Shown here piece after piece: positions 34,587-43,600 of a stretch of 47,275 bases of DNA; within the stretch, counting starts at the first letter, position 1; every line of letters starts with the position of its first letter. This DNA is from Bacillota bacterium (GTDB taxonomy: Bacteria > Bacillota > Clostridia > Oscillospirales > Acutalibacteraceae). The stretch spans positions 1 through 47,275 of the forward strand of contig JAEZGM010000013.1 of the NCBI GenBank assembly GCA_023416955.1, in the 5' to 3' direction. The notes beneath the pieces are model-generated. The model did not search any database and was not told the DNA's origin. It saw only the letters and a program-made list of their open reading frames with translations. The translations under genes and the position numbers were made by a program.

Positions 34587-35225
34587 TCTAATACCATCCC
34601 ACTCGTCGTAGAACTGTTCCAGAAAAGTTTCCATAAATTCGTGCCTTTCCTTTGCGACTTTTCGTGCGGTGTCGGTATTCATCAGGTCCTTCAGGCTTAG
34701 TAATTTTTCGTAAAAATGATTGACGCTTGTGCCTTTATTATTGATGTATTGTTCTTTTGTCATTTCAAGCAATGGTTTTTCTTCGGGATTATATATTATT
34801 CGATTTCTGCTTCCACCGTAAGCAAATGTCCTTGCAATTCCAATTGCGCCAATCGCATCAAGTCGATCTGCATCTTGTACTATCATACCCTCAAGGCTGC
34901 TTGGTTTAACGGATTCTTTGCCTTTAAATGATATTTCTCTGATAATATGGCACACAGCTTCAATTGTTTCTGGAGGTACTGCGTTTTGTTCCATAAAAGC
35001 AACTGCGTGTGATAGATGGTTGCTCGTCCCAAATAGTTTGGCATCATCGGTATCATGCAGCAACGCTGCCAACTGCACGAGGAAAATATTTGCATGTTCG
35101 ATTTTTGCAATTTGCGTAGCTGATTTATATACCCTTAAACTGTGATAAAAATCATGTCCACTAGAATCATTTTCAAAAATCACTTTGATATATGCGATTG
35201 CCTTTTCAAGAAGTTCATTTTCCAT
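34584..35225 (-). CDS. HD-domain phosphohydrolase
   Basis: 213-aa metal-dependent phosphohydrolase of the HD superfamily, similar in layout to YpgQ-like proteins. Metal ligands are visible as HDFYHSLRV (H), AALLHDTDDAKL (HD) and IVQDADRLDAIGAIG (D). Such enzymes hydrolyse nucleotides or other phosphate esters. I start at the ATG at 35225, 8 bases after AAGGA. Single-gene unit. Confidence 0.86.
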   Translation of the reverse strand: MENELLEKAIAYIKVIFENDSSGHDFYHSLRVYKSATQIAKIEHANIFLVQLAALLHDTDDAKLFGTSNHLSHAVAFMEQNAVPPETIEAVCHIIREISFKGKESVKPSSLEGMIVQDADRLDAIGAIGIARTFAYGGSRNRIIYNPEEKPLLEMTKEQYINNKGTSVNHFYEKLLSLKDLMNTDTARKVAKERHEFMETFLEQFYDEWDGIR

Positions 35226-35306
35226 ATAAATCATCCTTATATGAGATTGCTACATTTAACGGTGTCTTAATCGAATACTTGGGTATTGTCTCATATGCCT
35301 TAATCC

Positions 35307-35324
35307 AAGTTTCTCATTATGGTA
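35307..35324 (-). repeat. Partner half of a boundary element over the stop of the 72-aa gene
   Basis: On the - strand TACCATAATGAGAAACTT runs through the TAA stop codon at 35317-35319. It matches the partner halves at other sites very closely. The expected right half before the HD gene is absent or degenerate (a TCTCATAT stretch near 35236-35249). Confidence 0.5.
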
Positions 35325-35535
35325 CAAATAGAGAGTAAGCATTCTTATTGAGTGTTTGCTCTCGTTCTTTTACAATTATAGCTATAAAAACGTATAAAAT
35401 CCGCCAAGGAAAACTCAATTTGATTCTACAACCGCAACTGTCACAAGGTAAACTGCGAAAAAATGGCTGCGGCATTCTTAATGAGTAACCCACAATGTAT
35501 TTGTGTTTGCATGATGCTTTTGCTTCATTGTTCAC
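35317..35535 (-). CDS. Small Cys-rich protein, hypothetical
   Basis: 72-aa frame with a GTG start 7 bases after GGAGA. It contains CKHKYIVGYSL and PCDSCGCRIKLS followed by one hydrophobic stretch (RILYVFIAIIV). The CDSCGC cluster suggests metal binding next to a membrane helix. No family recognised. Its stop is covered by a boundary half-site as at other array genes, which supports it as a real unit. Confidence 0.55.
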   Translation of the reverse strand: MNNEAKASCKHKYIVGYSLRMPQPFFRSLPCDSCGCRIKLSFPWRILYVFIAIIVKEREQTLNKNAYSLFVP

Positions 35536-35628
35536 AAAATATTCTCCATTCTTGCTTTATAAATAATCTGATGATTTCTCATTATTCCGCTTATATGTAG
35601 CATTTAAAGTTTGCTGGTCAGAATTAAC

Positions 35629-35678
35629 TAAATATAATGCGAAGTTCTAGATAAGGGGGAGAAGACAACATTGTGCTC
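35629..35678 (-). repeat. Cassette-boundary element, site H (after the DUF3781 gene)
   Basis: Right half TAAATATAATGCGAAGTTC at 35629-35647 and inverted partner GAGCACAATGTTGTC (35664-35678, - strand), 7 bp after the stop. A GGGAG/CTCCC stem lies between and is shared in part with site J. Confidence 0.7.
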
Positions 35679-35685
35679 CCAATTA

Positions 35686-35931
35686 TTACTTCCCTGTCTC
35701 TTTATGCGCAGTAATTATTGTGAAACTATGAGCGTTAATGGTTAGAACGAAATCATCGACAAATACATACCAATTCTTTCCCTCTTTCATCATGTTATTT
35801 GCGCTTTCTATTTTCGGTTTGCTCCATGCAACAATGTCTGCAATATCTAAACTTAGATTTTTCCTGATTCGCTCAGCACCCATCTTTGTCGTATGTATTT
35901 TATCAAGATTATTCAATAAATCGTTTTTCAT
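35686..35931 (-). CDS. DUF3781 family protein
   Basis: 81-aa protein matching the DUF3781 pattern: LLNNLDKIHTTKMGAERIRKNL, DIVAWSKPKI, GKNWYVFVDDFVLTINAHSFTIITAHK. Function unknown. ATG start with AGAGGGA upstream. Single-gene unit between sites I and H. Confidence 0.8.
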   Translation of the reverse strand: MKNDLLNNLDKIHTTKMGAERIRKNLSLDIADIVAWSKPKIESANNMMKEGKNWYVFVDDFVLTINAHSFTIITAHKETGK

Positions 35932-35988
35932 CTTTTTCCCTCTACATAATTACAGGATCCTCAATAGCCTCAATTCTTTGGCAGGTCA

Positions 35989-36097
35989 CAAACAAAATGC
36001 GAAGTTCGATAACTGACCTTTTTATGATAATACGAACCTTCGTATTGATGGTCTAACCCGCAGTTAGTACTAGTCAATAAGCTTGATGTTATGCTTA
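35989..36097 (-). repeat. Cassette-boundary element, site I (after the glycosyltransferase gene)
   Basis: Right half CAAACAAAATGCGAAGTTC at 35989-36007 and inverted partner TAAGCATAACATCAAGCTTA (36078-36097, - strand). The 70 bases between contain a perfect palindrome, ATACGAAGGTTCGTAT. At 109 bp it is one of the longer sites. Confidence 0.65.
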
Positions 36098-36142
36098 GTT
36101 GAATGAGGCCATTCTAATGGATTCATGTATATATCTGTTTAA

Positions 36143-37474
36143 TTAATTAACGGCAAAGATAAAGTCAAATATTGCTGCCGTAGCATTCTTTCTTCCGTCG
36201 GTTGTTTGCAGAATCTTTTGGAGTTTTTGAATATTTTCCTTATATTGTGCAGAATTGCTTATTTCGATGATTGCCTTTTTTATATTTGTCGATTTCCATC
36301 TGTTGATGGGCAAACGAATTGCACCGCCAAATGCGACAATATGATCTAGATTTGTTTGCTGTTCTGGCTGCATTGCAAATCCAACAATTGGAGTTCCACT
36401 TGCGACTGCTGTTTGGATAGTGCCCTGCCCACCATGAGACAGAACTATGTCAGCCATTGAGTTTACTTGAAGTGCAGGGATAAATGAATCCGTAATATAT
36501 ATATTGGAAAAACCGGCAGCCTCGGCTTTTGCGAGCTCAATGGGGCAGACTGCTTTAGGGCAGAGCACAACTGCTTCGTACTTCTCGCTTGGAAGGCTGA
36601 TCAGTGCCTTTATCGCTTCCACCAGATGTTCACGTCTCCCAGAGCTGCCAAGTGTGCAAAATATTCTGATTTTGCCGCTACTGTCACTGAAATGCTCGAT
36701 TATTTTTGAGTCAATGCTCTGAAAGTGTGGCACAAGTGGAAACAATGGTCCAGTAACTTTGAAGTTATCTGGAAGTCGAAACCCTTTATAAAAGTCAGGA
36801 AAGTCGTTTATTATTGTAAAATCAGCACCTAGCATATCAAAAAGATTATGTATTTCGGGCTGTTTGCCATCAAAATCTAGCTTTTCCAAAGCCTTTAAAA
36901 TATTTGACTGTTTTAAAATTGGCGTTTTCAGTTTCAGAGATTTTGGAATACCATGCATTAACATTTTTCTCAGCGATATCGGCAGATAAGTTAGAGGAAC
37001 TAAAAAGTCCGGCAAGTCCTGCAAAAGATATGTGGAAAAGGCTCTTTTTTCAAAAGGAATTGGTAGATAACATATCTCTTTTTGTATTTTGCATATTTTC
37101 GAGGCAATCCCTGCAATCGGCCAAAAGCCGTGAATCAGCACTTCGGGGCAAATCTCACGCAGTGCGTCAACTTCACCCTTTAGCAACTCATATGCCAAAT
37201 CCACACTGCCTATCATATTAAGTGTCGTAGTTGCAAGGTCACTCAAAAATCCAACGCCGGGAAGCTTTGGCCTTACTGAATAAACTTCAAAACCATTTTC
37301 GACAAATACACTATCAAAGGCGCTGCCATGGCTCAAAAAGATGATTGTTATGAAGATATTCGCCGGGCAGTCTTCGCGTAGGCCTTTTGCAAGTTCTAGC
37401 GCTCGAGTTGCCTCACCCGCGTCTTGTGTCAATGAAGATATAGCAATCTTGATGTTTTTAACTGATTTATGCAA
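36143..37474 (-). CDS. GT1-family glycosyltransferase (MGT/UGT-like)
   Basis: 443-aa glycosyltransferase of the GT-B fold. The C-terminal nucleotide-sugar motif ADIVLSHGGQGTIQTAVASGTPIVGFAMQPEQQTNLD is typical of UDP-glucuronosyl/macrolide glycosyltransferases that decorate small molecules. The N-terminal acceptor domain begins KIAISSLTQDAGEATRALELAKGL. A role in glycosylating a natural product or drug is possible but not shown. AAGGAGG is only 3 bases from the ATG, so the start may be less efficient than usual. Single-gene unit between sites J and I. Confidence 0.84.
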   Translation of the reverse strand: MHKSVKNIKIAISSLTQDAGEATRALELAKGLREDCPANIFITIIFLSHGSAFDSVFVENGFEVYSVRPKLPGVGFLSDLATTTLNMIGSVDLAYELLKGEVDALREICPEVLIHGFWPIAGIASKICKIQKEICYLPIPFEKRAFSTYLLQDLPDFLVPLTYLPISLRKMLMHGIPKSLKLKTPILKQSNILKALEKLDFDGKQPEIHNLFDMLGADFTIINDFPDFYKGFRLPDNFKVTGPLFPLVPHFQSIDSKIIEHFSDSSGKIRIFCTLGSSGRREHLVEAIKALISLPSEKYEAVVLCPKAVCPIELAKAEAAGFSNIYITDSFIPALQVNSMADIVLSHGGQGTIQTAVASGTPIVGFAMQPEQQTNLDHIVAFGGAIRLPINRWKSTNIKKAIIEISNSAQYKENIQKLQKILQTTDGRKNATAAIFDFIFAVN

Positions 37475-37661
37475 TGCATACTCCTCCTTAATAGAACCGA
37501 TTTCCCTTTGTTTTCATGTGGGGTACAGCCTTTTGAATATGGAGAAAAATTATATGAGCAGGATAGATAAATCTCCTAAATAATAGAAACCCCAGTTTTG
37601 CTTAAAAGCTGCTTATTATTCGCTTGATAAATAATTGTTGATATCCATATGATTCCATATT

Positions 37662-37710
37662 TAAATATAACACGAAGCTCAAAAAGTAGGGGAGACAACA
37701 CATTATGCTC
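37662..37710 (-). repeat. Cassette-boundary element, site J (after the 98-aa gene)
   Basis: Right half TAAATATAACACGAAGCTC at 37662-37680 and inverted partner GAGCATAATGTGTTGTC (37694-37710, - strand). A CATTATG/CATAATG hairpin overlaps the partner half. The stretch GTTGTCTCCCC between the halves is nearly the same as in site H. Confidence 0.65.
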
Positions 37711-37749
37711 ATAATGATACTTGTAATTGATTGGTAGTGCTTAGTTACA

Positions 37750-38046
37750 TCACTCAATATAAGTAGTCCACTTTCCGCACTTATTACACAAGTATATTGC
37801 GAAGTCTAAGATATCATCAGCTGTATCTAAATCGAAAGTAAATGTTTCTTTATCCTTTATGAAGCCTATATTTCTTTGCCAAACGCTGAAGCTTCCCGCT
37901 TCACAATTTGGGCACTCAGAATCACACTTTCCGACACACTGAAAATCATCAATTATAATTCCATTATCTTGTAAGAGTTTAACGACTGCTTCTTCGTAGC
38001 CTGTATCTAGTAATGGCCTTTGGTTTAATAACTGTTTTTCTACCAA
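37750..38046 (-). CDS. Hypothetical protein with CxxxC and CxxC motifs
   Basis: 98-aa frame that has no ATG; the only start candidate is a TTG at 38046 with a poor ribosome binding site, and the frame is open about 14 codons further. Four cysteines (CVGKCDSECPNCEAGS) and a C-terminal CNKCGKW suggest two zinc-binding knuckles around an acidic beta-rich part. No family recognised. It may be intact with a TTG start or the truncated first unit of the array. Confidence 0.55.
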   Translation of the reverse strand: MVEKQLLNQRPLLDTGYEEAVVKLLQDNGIIIDDFQCVGKCDSECPNCEAGSFSVWQRNIGFIKDKETFTFDLDTADDILDFAIYLCNKCGKWTTYIE

Positions 38047-38161
38047 AGCTGCCCCTAAATTTGACGCAAAAAACTTAAACTGATTTTAAAATATTTTATA
38101 TCAAAGACTCTCTTATTACAACTATAAAATCCATATTTCACTGTGAATTTCAACTTTTAAT

Positions 38162-38196
38162 AAAGTAGGTACCAGAGAAAATCCAGTACTTACTTT
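38162..38196 (-). terminator. Hairpin after the glucan synthase genes
   Basis: In the - direction AAAGTAAGTACTGG pairs with CTGGTACCTACTTT (one mismatch) around a TTTT-containing loop, about 40 bp after the stop at 38236. The following T-run is weak, so it may be a processing or stability hairpin rather than a strong terminator. Confidence 0.5.
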
Positions 38197-38235
38197 ACTT
38201 AGGACTCTGTTTCCCTGGAACAGCCGAGCAAGGAA

Positions 38236-40668
38236 CTATACAACAATCCGATGCTTTTCTCCGTCATCCGCCAACAAAACTCTGTTCCCCTGAATTAACC
38301 TGCCATCCACAGTGATTGCTTCCGTTGTCAGCGTTCCCTTACTTCTGCTTTCAACCTTGATTTCATAGAGAGACCTCCCATACTTATATTCAATGGAAAA
38401 ATCCCCGAAACTTGCAGGTGTCGCCGGATCAATGACCAGCTCATTTCCTTCTTTCCGAATGCCCAGAAACCAGCTTAACAGCCCCTGATACATCCAGCCT
38501 GCAGAACCGGTATACCAGCTCCAACCGCCCCTTCCGGTATAGGGCGGGCTGAGGGATATATCCGCCGTCATTACATACGGTTCCTTCTCGTACCTGAGCG
38601 CATCCTTCCTGTTTTGCGTAACGTAAATCGGGTTAAGCATAGTGAACAGGGTTTGCGCCATGTTATAGTCATGCAGCATCGATGCAGCGATCGCCAGCCA
38701 AACCGCCGCATGGGTATACTGGCCTCCGTTTTCCCGTATACCGGGGATATAATTTTTGATATAACCTGGGTTTTTGCTTGTCTTATTAAAGGGAGGTGCC
38801 AAAAGCAAGGAAAGGGCTTCCTCCTCCCTTACCAGATAACGCCATGCCGACTGCATTGCTGTTTTCGCCCGTTCCTTTTTCGCCCCCTTTGATATTACGC
38901 TCCAGGACTGACTGATGGAATCTATCCTGCACTCATCGTTTTCCTTTGAACCGAGCTTCGAGCCGTCGTCATAAAAGGCCCGAAGATACCACTCCCCATC
39001 CCAAGCGTGTTCCTCAATGTTTTGAAGCAGGGTTTCCTGTTTCTGCTCCAGTTTCCGACCGTAGGCCCTATCGCCTTCCTGATAGCACAAAGGAATGAAG
39101 TTATCCAGTACGGTATACAAAAACCAGGCCAGCCAAACACTTTCTCCCTTCCCCTTCACTCCTACCTCATTCATACCGTCGTTCCAGTCGCCTCCCCCCA
39201 TGAGAGGAAGTCCATGTTCCCCGAAGCGGGTCCGGTCGATGGCTTTTTTGCAATGCTCATAAACACTTTCGGAACGCTCAGATATTTCCGGAGTAAACAT
39301 TAGATCCTGCTGATCCTCCTTAAGCACCGGACCCTTGATGTAAGAAACCCGCTCCTTTAAAATTGCGGCATCTCCTGTGCTTCGGATATAGGCGGCGGTG
39401 CAATAAGGCAGCCACAGTAAATCATCGGATATTCTCGTTCTTACCCCGATCCCCACCGGAGGATGCCACCAATGCTGGACATCCCCTTCTTCAAACTGCC
39501 TGCTGCAGGCAAGTAGAATTTGCCTGCGCGGAATACTCGAATCTGCCAAGAGAAGTGAAAGGGTATCCTGAAGCTGATCCCGGTATCCATAAGCTCCTCC
39601 GCACTGATAAAACCCTGCTCTTGCCTGAATGCGGCAGGACACGGTCTGATAGAGCAGCCAGCCGTTAACCTGGATATCGACCGCCCTGTCCTTCGTCTTC
39701 ACCTGAACTTTCCCTAATAATTCGTCCCAATAAGCTTTCACCCGGTCAAACTCTTTTTCAGCGGCGGCAGCATCCCTGTACTTGTATCTGATTTTATATA
39801 TCTCGTTAAGGCTGCTACTCTGCCCGAGCCCAAACAACACAGTCTTGGTTTCCTGCGGCTGTATTACTGCGGATACCTGAATTGCTCCACAGGGATCATA
39901 GCATACACCCGTGTTGCAGGATAGCTTGACTTCCGCCCCGCGCGGTTCCCGGATACTGCCCCTCTGCCCCAAAAACTCCTGTCTGTCGCCGGTATAACCG
40001 GCGATCGTTTCACTGGAGAACAGGTAGGAATAAACGTTTTGAAAGTTCATGGTATAGGTGTTCTTTGCATATAAACATTCATGCTCATTGTCATAGGAGG
40101 TCAGAATATAGGGATTGGTATGCTCCCTCTGCGTGCCCATAACCCATTCCACATAATAGGTCAGGCTCAGATATTTCACTTTATCCGAACGGTTCGTCAG
40201 CTTAAGGTTCCATAGCTTCAATGACTCATCCAAAGGGGTAAAAACAGTCAACTCCTGATCAACGAGAGCTTCCTCATGAAGGAACCTGCTGTATCCAAAA
40301 CCATGCCTTACCCGGTAAATGCCCCGGTCAGATCTTCCGAGGGACATGGGAGTCATCACCTCACCGGTTATTTCATCCAGAATATAGATTGCCTCAGAGG
40401 CTCTGTCGCTTACGGGGTCGTTGGACCAAGGCGTAAGCTTATTTTCCCTGCTGTTGATACTCCAGGTAAAGCCCGCACCCGACTCCGATATCTGGAATCC
40501 AAAGTTCTTGTTTGAGATAACATTAATCCAGGGCGCCGGCGGTCTGTTATTACCCCCCAGCAGAATTTCATATTCTTTGCCCTCACAAGCAAATGCCCCG
40601 AATCCGTTAAAAAATTCATAATTCTCTGTTTCCTTCTCCTGTGCCGCTGGCGCATATGCTGTGTCCAA
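38236..40668 (-). CDS. GH94-family glycoside phosphorylase, C-terminal part of a cyclic beta-1,2-glucan synthase
   Basis: 810-aa GH94-type protein, the usual length of stand-alone cellobiose/sophorose-type phosphorylases. The N-terminal beta-sandwich (NGFGAFACEGKEYEI ... TPLDESLKLWNLKLTN) is followed by an (alpha/alpha)6 barrel with the catalytic Asp in MGGGDWNDGMNEVG and QHWWHPPVGIGVRTRISDD. Start is TTG, 8 bases after AAGGAGG and only 20 bp after the stop of the synthase gene. In NdvB/Cgs enzymes this domain is fused to the synthase and trims or releases the glucan chain. Here it is a separate polypeptide. Confidence 0.88.
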   Translation of the reverse strand: MDTAYAPAAQEKETENYEFFNGFGAFACEGKEYEILLGGNNRPPAPWINVISNKNFGFQISESGAGFTWSINSRENKLTPWSNDPVSDRASEAIYILDEITGEVMTPMSLGRSDRGIYRVRHGFGYSRFLHEEALVDQELTVFTPLDESLKLWNLKLTNRSDKVKYLSLTYYVEWVMGTQREHTNPYILTSYDNEHECLYAKNTYTMNFQNVYSYLFSSETIAGYTGDRQEFLGQRGSIREPRGAEVKLSCNTGVCYDPCGAIQVSAVIQPQETKTVLFGLGQSSSLNEIYKIRYKYRDAAAAEKEFDRVKAYWDELLGKVQVKTKDRAVDIQVNGWLLYQTVSCRIQARAGFYQCGGAYGYRDQLQDTLSLLLADSSIPRRQILLACSRQFEEGDVQHWWHPPVGIGVRTRISDDLLWLPYCTAAYIRSTGDAAILKERVSYIKGPVLKEDQQDLMFTPEISERSESVYEHCKKAIDRTRFGEHGLPLMGGGDWNDGMNEVGVKGKGESVWLAWFLYTVLDNFIPLCYQEGDRAYGRKLEQKQETLLQNIEEHAWDGEWYLRAFYDDGSKLGSKENDECRIDSISQSWSVISKGAKKERAKTAMQSAWRYLVREEEALSLLLAPPFNKTSKNPGYIKNYIPGIRENGGQYTHAAVWLAIAASMLHDYNMAQTLFTMLNPIYVTQNRKDALRYEKEPYVMTADISLSPPYTGRGGWSWYTGSAGWMYQGLLSWFLGIRKEGNELVIDPATPASFGDFSIEYKYGRSLYEIKVESRSKGTLTTEAITVDGRLIQGNRVLLADDGEKHRIVV

Positions 40669-40688
40669 AGTCCCTTCCTCCTTAAAGG

Positions 40689-43600
40689 TTAATATTTCTC
40701 AAGTAACTCATACGGATTTTCCTTTACATTGGTAAAATAAATCCCTGTCTCTTCTGAAAATACAACCCGCGCTACCGTATACAGCAAATCAATCTCCGCT
40801 GGTTTCATCTCATACGTATGCAGTGTAAAAAAGCTTGGCTTCTCGCTTCTGGAATCATAAATCCGAAGAGAACTTGTCATATCGTTGATCAATTCATCCA
40901 CCTCCCGAAGATAACCATGCTTTGAATCAATCAGGATAATCAAATCCACCATAACACGGTTAATTCTCAGATATTCGTAAGCCTTTAATACATCCTTCAC
41001 AATTCTTTCATCTTCAATAGACCGAACCACTAAAAGCAGAATGGGATTATCGCCGGATACGCCGAATTTCCATAAGAAGCTCTGGTTCATAAAGTTCCGT
41101 CTTATATTTTCATCCGGCCCCCGGTAATTAGCCGCAGAATAGAAGACCGGGCTGATCAAATCCTGAAAGGCGTTCAGCTGAGTTCTGGTAATCTCCAGAT
41201 ACTTTAACTCCAGGTCCTTTTGAAGCCTGAACTTCTCCAGAATATCATCAATCCGGTAACTTACATTCAATTCCCCTGCGATTTTTATTGCTTCCTCCTT
41301 ACTGCCGCACACTCCGGTAATGAAAGAAAAGCAGGCGGTTTCACCTGCTCCTATGCAGAATTGTGCCCGCAGGCTCATAATCGGATCATTACAAAAGCCC
41401 GAATTATTGAAAAAAGCAATGCTGTTAACCACAAAATCCGGATTCTCCAGAGTATTGTTTCTTCCGATAAAACGTTTTCTGTCATTTTCATATTCTAATT
41501 TTTTGCATAGCTTCGTTCCTGTTCTTACCATGTGCATTACATAAGGATTATCATTCTCCGTCTTCCGCCGTCTTTTTGTAAGGAAGATTTCCTGCTCTTC
41601 CAGATACTCACTTTCCAGAAAGAGCTTATTGAACGCAGGATGGCTTAAATCTGCCAGATGGGTATCATCCACCACTTCCAGATAACTGGTCACTTCCAGC
41701 TGCTTTTCCTTATTCCCGTGATTGGTAAATATAACCTTGCGTATCTCAAAATCATGGTCCGCATCCAGACTGACAATCATGTGTGATGAGATATCCCCGT
41801 CCCTGCGTTTAAATTCCGCCTGGTGAGGGCAGAAAACCACATGGTAATCCTCCGGCTCCGTTCTTGTAGGATGATAGGAAGCGCTCCAAAGCTTCCCCTG
41901 ATTCATGTCCTTGATATAGATATAATTACCTGTATTCGCGTAAATATCCGATCGCCATCGGTAAAGCATCCGGTCCTCATATTTACTGAAGCCATCCCCA
42001 TCCGAAGTTATCATCAGTGAATACTTACCATTTGACAGATAATTTACAACCGGCGAATTCACGCCTGCACTGTTGACATATCGGTTACTGTAAATATCTT
42101 CTTTAAAAAGGGGCTTTCCGATTTTTATTGTATATCCCTGCCTGGCAATGGAAATCAAATAGGACTGGCGTTTTTCTTCCAGCAGGACCTCTGAGGCCTT
42201 TATCATCATCTCCGCATGAAACCGCTCCCGAAGGATGCCCTCATTCAGATAATTATTAATGGCAGCCAGATTCATCCCCTGATGATGCGCCATATAGGAT
42301 TTTACAATACAATAAGGTGTCAGTTCCATAGAATTCGGTACGTTAAAATCAACGGACTCATAGAAACCGTAAGCCCCGAAGGCGCCTAATTCCTTCAACC
42401 GCTTTAAATTTCTCATGCATTCCTCTTCTGCGATATCCAGTGCCAGCATCGTTGCATAGGGAGCAACCACCAAAGAATTCTTACGGACCGGCTGGAGTCT
42501 TATCTTTGGAACACCGAAGGCTTTGTACTGGTAATTTGAGTCTAAGTCAAAACGGTAATACTGGGATTCTGATATCCCCCAGGGTATCTCTGCCTCCTTT
42601 GCATACTTCATATGCTGAAGTACCGCTGCCCTGGAAGTCTGTGCGTAAACGGAGCCTTCATATTCTTTGAATACAAGATTAGGCATCAGATATTCAAACA
42701 TCGTACCGCTCCAGGATACGAAACACGGAATGCCCTTGACAATGGTCAGGGGTCTTCCCAGTTTATACCAATGCTTTAACGGTACTTCCCCCATGGCTAT
42801 CGCAAGAAGACTTGTGAGTGCCGATTCCGACGCCATCAGGTCATAACAGCCGTCATCCAGCGTGTGCGAGGATACATGATATCCTATATGAAACAGCATC
42901 CTCTTTTCGTTAAATAAAAAACGAAAATCAGCATTCGCTAAAATGCAGTCTATTTTATTACTGAGTTCTTTGATTCGATTAATTATGCCATTCGCATATT
43001 TATTATCTTCCATTGCAATATGGCGAAGCACAGGATAGGAAGAAAAGCTCTCTTCCTTCAGTTTTAAGGCCGCAGCTTCATTTACAGTACTGTCAATGAG
43101 GTTCATCAAACATCTGGTCCAGCGGTAATCTGCAGATGGCCTAAGCTCCATCTCGTTTAAATTTTCCCAGATATCCGCAATATCTTCTGTCAGTTCACCT
43201 ATCCTTTGATACTCGATCCTGAGTTCATTTCCGGCAGAATTGCCTGTTCTCAGCTGAATTTCCTCATTGCTGTTCTTAACCGCAATCCTAAGTTCAGACA
43301 GAAAATTGTCCGGATAAACCGGCTTGTCGATCTGCTCCAGAAGGCCGTTTTTCAGAGCGACCAGATGCCCCAGAAAGTTACCGCTGTCCACGGTTGATAT
43401 ATAGGCAGGGTTGAGCACCTCCAGAGATTTAATATGATACCAGTTATAGAGATGCCCCTTCCATTTCAGCATTTTCTGAACCGTTTCCATCAGGTTTTCC
43501 ACGGCCTCAACCGTAGAGCTCAGAGTTTCAAACCCAAAATCCCTGGCTGACAGGATTGCCAGAAACTGAAGTCCGATATTGGTCGGCGATGTTTTATCGC

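Noticed and set aside
20645..37680. The recurrent 19-bp motif as a CRISPR repeat or a promoter/terminator element
   Set aside because: Spacing is 100 bp to several kb with genes between, so it is not CRISPR. There is no U-run after the hairpins and no -10/-35 pattern common to the copies, so terminator or promoter function does not explain the conserved part.
20645..37680. Calling the sites standard attC and the region a proven integron
   Set aside because: The classical RYYYAAC/GTTRRRY core is not met, the AAC-GTT spacing is longer than usual and no integrase gene is present. The similarity is in architecture only.
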